From: Pseudomonadota bacterium
Lineage (GTDB): Bacteria; Pseudomonadota; Alphaproteobacteria; Sphingomonadales; Sphingomonadaceae
Assembly: GCA_023424095.1 (NCBI GenBank)
Contig: JAFAEG010000009.1
Span: 1 to 19,338 of the forward strand
Direction of reading: 5' to 3'
DNA length: 19,338 bases
Notes under the pieces: model-generated
Database searches by the model: none
What the model was told of the DNA's origin: nothing
The model's input: the letters and a program-made list of their open reading frames with translations, nothing else
Shown: positions 13,663 through 19,338 of the stretch, one piece after another
Layout: each line of letters begins with the position of its first letter
How positions within the stretch are numbered: position 1 is the stretch's first letter
Translations under genes and position numbers: made by a program

Positions 13663-15911
13663 ACAAGTTCGGCTCCAAGAAGCTGCTTTTGGCCCTCGCG
13701 CTCGCCGCCGCGCCGATCGCTTATGCCACCCCCGCGCAGGCGCAATATGTGCTGAACCTGCGCGAGGCCGACATCCGCGCCTTCATCCAGGACGCGGCGC
13801 GGGTCACCGGGCGCACGATCATCATCGATCCGGCGGTGCAGGGCCGGGTGTCGGTGGTGACCGACCGGCCGTTGTCCCGCTCCGAATATTTCGAACTGTT
13901 CCTCGCGACTTTGCGCAGCAACGGTTTCGTCGCCATCCCCACCTCGAACGGGGCATTGCGGGTGCAGCCGGTGGCCGGCGCGGCCGCCTCGGCCCCGATC
14001 GGCAGCAGCGCGCGGCGCTCGGCGAGCAGCTTCGTCACCGAAATCCTGCGCGTGCGCAGCATCGAGCCTGCCCAGGCGGTGGAGACGCTGCGGCCTCTGG
14101 TCAGCCAGAACGGCTCGATCACCGCAAGCCGCAACCGAATCATCGTCTCCGACTTCGCCGACAATGTCCGGCGCATCCGCACGCTTCTGAACGAAATCGA
14201 CGTGGCGGTGGATCGCAGCTCCACGCGCGTCGTCGGGGTCGAGAATATCGGCCCGCGCGAGCTGGCCCAGGCGCTGCAGGGACTGGCGCCGGAAGGCGTG
14301 TCGGTGGTGCCGATCGACAGCGCCAATTCGGTCGCCTTGCGCGGCGATTCGGCGACGATTGCGCGGCTGGCGGCGACAGCCGCGGAACTCGACCAGCGCG
14401 CGGCGCGTGGCTCCGACGTGCGCGTCGTGTTCCTGGAACATGCCGATGCGGCGCAATTGCTGCCGGTGCTGCAGACCCTGCTGGGCCAGCAGCCGACCTA
14501 TGCGCAGCCGCTGCAGGACGGCCGGCTGGCAGCACCGCAATCGTCCAATCGCGGCGGCAGCCTGGCCGGCAATACGAGCGTGACGACCGAGCGGCAGCCG
14601 CTGGGTCAGCAGCAGAATGCGGCGCCGCAGGCCAGCACGCCGCGCGATCCGGAAAGCCTGCCGCCCGCTTATCGCGATGCGGTGGTGACCCGGTTCGAAG
14701 GCGCGAATGCGATCGTCATTTCGGCCAATCAGGACGTTCAGCGCACGCTTGGCGAAGTGGTGCGCCAGCTCGACGTGCGGCGCGACCAGGTGCTGATCGA
14801 GGCGATCATCGTCGAGCTGAGCGACGGCGCGGCGCAGCAATTGGGCGTGCGGCTGTTCCTCGCCGGGCTGAACGGTTCGGCCATTCCGTTCGGAATCACC
14901 AATTATTCCAACCTCAACCCCAATCTTGGCACGATCGCCGGGGCGGCCGGCGCGATCCAGTTCGGAGTCGGCCAGCGCACCGACACGGACGGCGACGGCG
15001 ATATCGACGGCGACGACGATCCGGCGGTCAGCGACCAGCTGATCACCAATGCCGCCAATGCGCTGACCGGCATCACCGGCGGCGTGGCGGGGATCGGCGC
15101 GCGCGTCGGCGACGCGGTGTTCGGCGCGATCCTGAACGCCGTGCGGTCGGACAACACGTCCAACCTGCTCTCCATCCCGTCGACCATGACGCTCGACAAT
15201 CAGGAAGCCCGCTTCCTGGTCGGGCAGGAAATCCCGATCACCACCGGCGAGGCCCTGTCGTCCAATTTCGACAATGCCTTCCGCACCGTGCAGCGGCAGA
15301 ATGTCGGCATCACCCTGCAGGTGCGGCCGCAGATCAATGCCGGCGGGGCGATCAAGATGGATTTGCGGGTCGAGGTCAGCTCGATCGCCGGCCCGGTTTC
15401 GGCCAGCTTCTCGGACCTGATCCTGAACAAGCGCGAGACCGAGAATACGATCGTCGTCGATGACGGCCAGATCGTGGTGATCGGCGGTTTGCTCGACGCG
15501 AACGAGCGGCGGACGATCGAGAAGATCCCGATCCTGGGCGATTTGCCTTTGATCGGCAATCTGTTCCGCAGCCGGGGCCGCCAGCGCAACCGCACGAATC
15601 TGATGATCTTCATCCGGCCGACCATCCTGCGTACCGCAGCCGATGCGCGGGCGGTGGCGGCGCGCCGCTACGATTATATCCGCGACCAGCAATTGGCGCA
15701 GAACCCGCTGCGCGAGCCGACCATCGACGAACTGGTGCGCGATTATATGGGGACGGTGCCGCCGACCACGCCGGCCGAATTGCGGCCCGACGACGTGCTG
15801 GTCGATCCGACCCAGCTGCCCGGTGTGGGCGGCGAGGTGGAAGCGCCGCCGCCCGGCGCGTCGGACGTGCCGATGCCGACCGACAGCCGGCCGCGGGAGC
15901 CGCGCCGGTGA
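13659..15911 (+). CDS. gspD: Type II secretion system secretin GspD
   Basis: GspD forms the outer-membrane pore of the secretion machine. This 750-aa protein starts at GTG 13659, which overlaps the gspC stop (GTGA), with AGGTGA upstream. Residues 1-28 are a signal peptide ending AQA before Gln29. N0 follows (YVLNLREADIRAFIQDAARVTG), then N1-N3 repeats with EILRVRSIEPAQAVETLRPL and VRVVFLEHADAAQLLPVLQTLL. A Gln/Pro/Ser-rich loop lies inside N3. The secretin domain begins near RRDQVLIEAIIVELSDG and carries VGQEIPITTGE and ILGDLPLIGNLFR at about 625-637. A Pro/Asp-rich C-terminal tail of about 60 residues may be the pilotin or assembly segment. Unusually, residues 442-454 hold alternating Asp/Gly residues resembling a calcium-binding loop. 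No pilotin gene is seen. Confidence 0.96.
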   Translation: MNKFGSKKLLLALALAAAPIAYATPAQAQYVLNLREADIRAFIQDAARVTGRTIIIDPAVQGRVSVVTDRPLSRSEYFELFLATLRSNGFVAIPTSNGALRVQPVAGAAASAPIGSSARRSASSFVTEILRVRSIEPAQAVETLRPLVSQNGSITASRNRIIVSDFADNVRRIRTLLNEIDVAVDRSSTRVVGVENIGPRELAQALQGLAPEGVSVVPIDSANSVALRGDSATIARLAATAAELDQRAARGSDVRVVFLEHADAAQLLPVLQTLLGQQPTYAQPLQDGRLAAPQSSNRGGSLAGNTSVTTERQPLGQQQNAAPQASTPRDPESLPPAYRDAVVTRFEGANAIVISANQDVQRTLGEVVRQLDVRRDQVLIEAIIVELSDGAAQQLGVRLFLAGLNGSAIPFGITNYSNLNPNLGTIAGAAGAIQFGVGQRTDTDGDGDIDGDDDPAVSDQLITNAANALTGITGGVAGIGARVGDAVFGAILNAVRSDNTSNLLSIPSTMTLDNQEARFLVGQEIPITTGEALSSNFDNAFRTVQRQNVGITLQVRPQINAGGAIKMDLRVEVSSIAGPVSASFSDLILNKRETENTIVVDDGQIVVIGGLLDANERRTIEKIPILGDLPLIGNLFRSRGRQRNRTNLMIFIRPTILRTAADARAVAARRYDYIRDQQLAQNPLREPTIDELVRDYMGTVPPTTPAELRPDDVLVDPTQLPGVGGEVEAPPPGASDVPMPTDSRPREPRR

Positions 15912-17434
15912 GGATCGCCAAAGGCGGGGAGGGGGCAGCCGAGGCTGTTCCGCCTGCGCCTGCCAGCATCCCCTACGCTTTTGCCCGGCGGCACGGCTTC
16001 GTCGTCGCGGCCAATGGCGACGGCGCGCTGAAGGTCGCGATGCGCGAGGGGGCCGATCCGCAGGCGCTGATCGAATTGCGGCGGCATCTGGCCCGGCCCT
16101 TCCTGCTGGAGCCGGTCGCGGCGGACGCGTTCGACCGGCTGCTGGGCGATCATTATGCGATGAGCGGCGAGGTCGCGGCGGCGCGGGCCGGCGAACTGGG
16201 GATTGGCGAGGATCTGGGCCATCTGGCGGAGGATCTTGCCGCCGAGGACCTGCTCGACACGTCCGACGACGCCCCGGCGATCCGGCTGATCAACGGCCTG
16301 ATCGCCGATGCCGCGCGGCAGGGCGCGAGCGACATCCATATCGAGCCCTATGAGTCCGGCCTGGTCGTGCGCACCCGGATGGACGGGCAATTGACCGAGA
16401 CGTTGCGCCTGCCGCCGCATGTCGCGCCGGTGGTGGTCAGCCGGATCAAGGTGATGGCGCGCCTCGACATTGCCGAGCGGCGGCTGCCGCAGGACGGGCG
16501 GATCGGGCTGACTTTGGGCGGCAAATTGATCGACGTGCGCGTCTCGACCTTGCCAAGCCGCGCCGGCGAGCGCGTGGTGCTGCGCATCCTCGACAAGGCC
16601 AATGCCGGGATCGACCTGGATTCGCTCGGCATGAATGCCGGCATGCATGATGCGTTCGCGGCCGCCTTGGCCGAGCCGAACGGGATCGTGCTGGTCACCG
16701 GGCCGACGGGGTCGGGCAAGACGACAAGCCTCTATGCGGGTCTCAAGCTGCTGAACGACGGCAGCCGCAACGTGCTGACGGTCGAGGATCCAGTGGAATA
16801 TGCGGTCGATGGCGTCGGCCAGACGCAGATCAACCCGCAGGTCGGGCTGACCTTCGCGGCCGGGCTGCGCGCGATCCTGCGGCAGGATCCGGACGTGGTG
16901 ATGGTCGGTGAAATCCGCGATCGCGAGACCGCCGAGATTGCGGTGCAGGCGGCGCTGACCGGGCATCTGGTGCTGTCCACCGTCCACACCAATGACGCGG
17001 TCGGCGCGATCACGCGGTTGCGGGACATGCGGGTCGAGCCGTTCCTGATCGCCTCGACGCTGCGGATGGTCATCGCGCAGCGATTGGTGCGGCGGCTGTG
17101 CCCGGAATGTCGCAAGCCGGTGGAAGCGAGCAGCTCGCTGGCGGGCTTGCTGGGGGTGAAGGCCGGCACGCGTGTCTATGAGGCCGTCGGCTGCGCGGCC
17201 TGCGGGCAGACCGGTTACAAGGGCCGGATCGGCCTGTTCGAGGCGGTGAAGGTGGACGAGAATATCCGCCGCCTGATTAATGCCGGCGGCGATGAAAGCG
17301 CGATTGCCGCCCATGCTTTCCGTTCGACCCAGAACCTGACCGCTGCAGCGCGGGAGCTGGTGCTGGATGGCATGACCACGCCGGAAGAGGCAGTGCGCGT
17401 CGCGCGGCAGGACGCGGAAGCGCCGCATGCCTGA
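15908..17434 (+). CDS. gspE: Type II secretion system ATPase GspE
   Basis: GspE is the cytoplasmic ATPase that powers pseudopilus assembly. The protein has 508 aa. Its less conserved N-terminal part (about 1-130) is the region that contacts GspL in known systems. Then come DAPAIRLINGLIADAARQGASDIHIEP, Walker A GPTGSGKT with Lys271, the Asp box LTVEDPVEY, Walker B VVMVGEIRD and the His box GHLVLSTVHTNDA. The zinc-binding pair Cys398/Cys401 and Cys429/Cys432 is intact, which marks GspE/PilB-type rather than PilT-type ATPases. GTG 15908 overlaps the gspD stop (GTGA), and its own end overlaps gspF by 8 nt. PilB of a type IV pilus is excluded by the gspD/gspF/gspG context. Confidence 0.96.
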   Translation: MRIAKGGEGAAEAVPPAPASIPYAFARRHGFVVAANGDGALKVAMREGADPQALIELRRHLARPFLLEPVAADAFDRLLGDHYAMSGEVAAARAGELGIGEDLGHLAEDLAAEDLLDTSDDAPAIRLINGLIADAARQGASDIHIEPYESGLVVRTRMDGQLTETLRLPPHVAPVVVSRIKVMARLDIAERRLPQDGRIGLTLGGKLIDVRVSTLPSRAGERVVLRILDKANAGIDLDSLGMNAGMHDAFAAALAEPNGIVLVTGPTGSGKTTSLYAGLKLLNDGSRNVLTVEDPVEYAVDGVGQTQINPQVGLTFAAGLRAILRQDPDVVMVGEIRDRETAEIAVQAALTGHLVLSTVHTNDAVGAITRLRDMRVEPFLIASTLRMVIAQRLVRRLCPECRKPVEASSSLAGLLGVKAGTRVYEAVGCAACGQTGYKGRIGLFEAVKVDENIRRLINAGGDESAIAAHAFRSTQNLTAAARELVLDGMTTPEEAVRVARQDAEAPHA

Positions 17435-18674
17435 TTTCGCCTGGCACGGCATCGACCCGGCCGGGCGCGAACGGCGCGGGCAGGTCAGCGCCGACAGTGA
17501 AGCGGCGGCGCGCGAGACGCTGACCGCGCGCAAACTTTATGTCGTGAAGGTCGAACCGGTGTCCGCCGCTGTCCTAAGCGAGGCGGGCACCGAATCCTTG
17601 CTGTCGCGCCAATTGTTCGTCCGCAAGAAGCTGACCCAGAAACAATTGACCCTGTTCACGCGCCAGCTGGCGACCCTGATCACCGTCTCGCCGCTCGAGG
17701 AAGCGTTGCGCACCGTCTCGCGCCAGTCGGAGCGTGAAGAAGTACGCCGCGTGCTTGTCCGGGTGCACGGCCATGTCGTCGAGGGACAGGCGCTGTCCGA
17801 GGCGATGGCGCGCGAGAAAGCCAGCTTCCCGCCGCTCTACCGCGCGATGGTCGCGGCGGGCGAGGGATCGGGGACTTTGGCGTCGATACTTGAGCGGCTG
17901 GCGGCCCTGCTCGAACGGCAGGCGCAGGTGCGCGGCAAGGTGATGAGTGCGCTCGCTTATCCGATCGTGCTCAGCATCGTCGCGGCCTTCGTCGTCTTCG
18001 CCTTGATGATCTTCGTCGTGCCGAAGGTGGTCGAACAGTTCCAGGATGTCGGGCAGGAATTGCCCTTCCTGACTCGTGCGGTGATCGCGGTGTCGAGCTT
18101 TCTGGCGAACTGGTGGTGGGCCTTGCTGCTTGGGATGGGGCTGGCGCTCTTCCTGTGGACGCGGGCGCTGCGCGAAGAGAATTTGCGGCTCGGCTTCGAC
18201 CGCTTTCTGCTGAAGCTGCCAATCGTCGGGAAATTGCAGCGCGACCTGCATGCGGCGCGGCTGGCGCGGACCCTCTCGACCATGGTGGCGAGCCGGTTGC
18301 CCTTGCTGGAGGGGCTGAGGCTGACCACGCAGACCGTGCACAACCGCGTGCTGCGCAAGGCCAGCGAGGATATTGCGGAAAGCGTCCGGACCGGCGGCAG
18401 CCTGTCGGGCGCGCTGAAGCGGGCCGGGGTGTTCCCGCCCTTGCTGGTCTATCTGGCCGCGTCCGGCGAGGCGTCGGGCAAATTGGACCTGATGCTGGAG
18501 CGGGCGGCGGACTATCTGGAGCGCGAGTTCGACAGCTTCACCGCCACCGCTTTGGCGCTATTGGAACCCGCAATCATCATCGTGATGGGCGCGGTGGTGG
18601 CGTTGATCGTGCTGTCCATCCTGCTGCCGATCCTGCAGCTTGATGCGCTGGCCGGGGATATGGGTGCGAGATGA
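17427..18674 (+). CDS. gspF: Type II secretion inner-membrane platform protein GspF
   Basis: GspF is the polytopic core of the inner-membrane platform. This 415-aa protein has the standard arrangement. A short N-terminal domain (FAWHGIDPAGRERRGQV, DSEAAARETLTARKLYV) precedes a first GspF domain from KKLTQKQLTLFTRQLATLI, with AMVAAGEGSG. Two membrane segments lie around 175-195 and 222-244. A second domain begins near RLARTLSTMVASRLPLLEGL, with YLAASGEASGKLDLML, and the last membrane segment is at about 378-402. The start overlaps gspE by 8 nt and the stop overlaps gspG (ATGA). The upstream site is weak (GGAAG), so coupling to gspE translation is likely. The length matches the usual 400-410. 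Confidence 0.95.
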   Translation: MPDFAWHGIDPAGRERRGQVSADSEAAARETLTARKLYVVKVEPVSAAVLSEAGTESLLSRQLFVRKKLTQKQLTLFTRQLATLITVSPLEEALRTVSRQSEREEVRRVLVRVHGHVVEGQALSEAMAREKASFPPLYRAMVAAGEGSGTLASILERLAALLERQAQVRGKVMSALAYPIVLSIVAAFVVFALMIFVVPKVVEQFQDVGQELPFLTRAVIAVSSFLANWWWALLLGMGLALFLWTRALREENLRLGFDRFLLKLPIVGKLQRDLHAARLARTLSTMVASRLPLLEGLRLTTQTVHNRVLRKASEDIAESVRTGGSLSGALKRAGVFPPLLVYLAASGEASGKLDLMLERAADYLEREFDSFTATALALLEPAIIIVMGAVVALIVLSILLPILQLDALAGDMGAR

Positions 18675-19087
18675 GCGAGAGACTGAACATGCGTCGGAAA
18701 AAGGCGGCGCGGCGTCGTCGTGAGCAGGGCTTTACGCTCGTCGAGATGATGGTCGTGCTGGTGATCATCGGCCTGCTGGCGACGGTGGTGATCATCAACG
18801 TCATGCCGGCGACCGAGAAAGCGGCGCGGACTCGGGTGCAGGCGGATCTGAGCACGATCGAGAGCGCGGTCGAGCAATATCGACTGGAGAATATGCGCTA
18901 CCCGACGACGGAGGAGGGGCTGGCGGCGCTCTCGCCGCGCTACATTCGGCGGCTGCCCAACGATCCTTGGGATACGCCCTATGTCTATGTGACGCCGGGT
19001 CCGAACGGCGCGCCGTTCCGCATCGCCTCCCTGGGCGCTGACAAGCGTGAGGGCGGCGAAGGCGAAAATGCCGACATCACCAACTAA
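18671..19087 (+). CDS. gspG: Type II secretion major pseudopilin GspG
   Basis: GspG is the main subunit of the periplasmic pseudopilus. The protein has 138 aa. A 20-residue, strongly basic leader (RRKKAARRRREQG) ends at Gly20, before Phe21. The mature N-terminus FTLVEMMVVLVIIGLLA carries Glu at position 5, the standard GspO cleavage and assembly signal. The conserved globular part has YPTTEEGLAAL, PNDPWDTPYVY and the calcium-binding C-terminal loop SLGADKREGGEGENADITN. Typical mature lengths are about 120-135, and 118 here is slightly short because the protein ends at ADITN. ATG 18671 overlaps the gspF stop. ATG 18689 is a possible later start that would shorten the leader to 14 residues. The processing enzyme gspO is encoded at 12192. 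Confidence 0.96.
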   Translation: MSERLNMRRKKAARRRREQGFTLVEMMVVLVIIGLLATVVIINVMPATEKAARTRVQADLSTIESAVEQYRLENMRYPTTEEGLAALSPRYIRRLPNDPWDTPYVYVTPGPNGAPFRIASLGADKREGGEGENADITN

Positions 19088-19090
19088 AGC

Positions 19091-19338
19091 GTGACCGAAG
19101 TCGCCGTCATCGAGCGCACGAGCGCGACCCCCGTGACCGGAGGCGCGACCTTGCTCGCCTTTGCGGGCGCGGACGGCGTGCCGGCCGAATGGCGGCTGCT
19201 GTCCGGCGGCGCGATCGTCGGCCGCGGCGACGATCTGGCGGAATTGCCGGAGCAAAAGGCGTGGGTGCGGGTCGTGCTGGCCGTGCCCGGCAGCGACGTG
19301 GCGATGCACTGGCTGGCGTTGGACGGCGAGCCGACGCC
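19091..19338 (+). CDS. gspL: Probable GspL N-terminus, cut by the window end
   Basis: An open frame from GTG 19091 begins 3 nt after the gspG stop and runs off the window. About 82 residues are visible. They show no prepilin leader, so this is not a minor pseudopilin. The stretch with EWRLLSGGAIVGRGDDLAELPE, then VRVVLAVPGSDVAMHWLALDGE fits the actin-like cytoplasmic domain of GspL, where a 'VPG-V-H-L' segment is usual. There is no clear ribosome-binding site, so coupling to gspG is likely. If correct, the usual gspH-I-J-K block does not lie between gspG and gspL. The assignment rests on a short segment and on context. Confidence 0.65.
   Translation, partial: MTEVAVIERTSATPVTGGATLLAFAGADGVPAEWRLLSGGAIVGRGDDLAELPEQKAWVRVVLAVPGSDVAMHWLALDGEPT

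Noticed and set aside
13656..15692. 678-codon minus-strand frame opposite gspD
   Set aside because: It is a mirror of the gspD codon bias. Secretin motifs on the plus strand are definitive.
19091..19338. Minor pseudopilin gspH as the identity of the last partial gene
   Set aside because: No basic leader with G|FTLxE is present. The visible residues fit the GspL cytoplasmic domain better.
2261..19338. Defence island, prophage or integrated element
   Set aside because: No integrase, transposase, nuclease or phage structural gene was found. The unusual genes are isolated small insertions among housekeeping genes.

Overview
The window is a high-GC, tightly packed bacterial chromosome segment. 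Codon use, the divergent M13 lipoprotein peptidase, the methylcrotonyl-CoA carboxylase genes and the type II secretion genes suggest an alphaproteobacterium, most likely a sphingomonad. That placement is inferred from style and gene content; no rRNA or other phylogenetic marker is present. No tRNA, rRNA, CRISPR array, prophage or transposase is visible.

Layout: (1) 50-2125, minus strand: a secreted M13 zinc metallopeptidase with a lipoprotein-type signal. (2) 2126-2260: a divergent intergenic region with a perfect 8-bp palindrome. (3) 2261-12190, plus strand: a long chain of mostly overlapping genes. It holds a small membrane protein, an AbgT-family transporter, the carboxyltransferase (beta) subunit of methylcrotonyl-CoA carboxylase, a small AT-richer gene with weak CdiI-type immunity resemblance, an unknown membrane-anchored protein, a His-rich secreted NTF2-like protein, a secreted metal-dependent amidohydrolase, a second AT-richer unknown gene, the biotin-carboxylase/BCCP (alpha) subunit, a MaoC-type hydratase and a CitE-type CoA-ester lyase. 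A REPIN-like double palindrome separates the hydratase from the lyase. (4) 12192 to the end: type II secretion genes in the order gspO, C, D, E, F, G and a truncated gspL. gspO follows the lyase with a 1-nt gap.

How they may work together: the two carboxylase subunits, MaoC hydratase and CitE-like lyase can form a route from 3-methylcrotonyl-CoA (leucine breakdown) to acetyl-CoA and acetoacetate, using a non-classical hydratase and lyase. The gsp genes encode the inner-membrane platform, ATPase, secretin, major pseudopilin and prepilin peptidase of a secretion machine. The minor pseudopilin genes H-K are not where they are usually found. Nearly every junction on the plus strand is an ATGA, GTGA, TTGA, TGATG or TAGTG overlap, so translational coupling is likely throughout.

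The points most worth a second look are the REPIN-like element that supplies most of the lyase ribosome-binding site, the two AT-richer orphan genes embedded in the carboxylase operon, the calcium-loop-like aspartate ladder in the secretin, and the abrupt join of a metabolic operon to a secretion operon.
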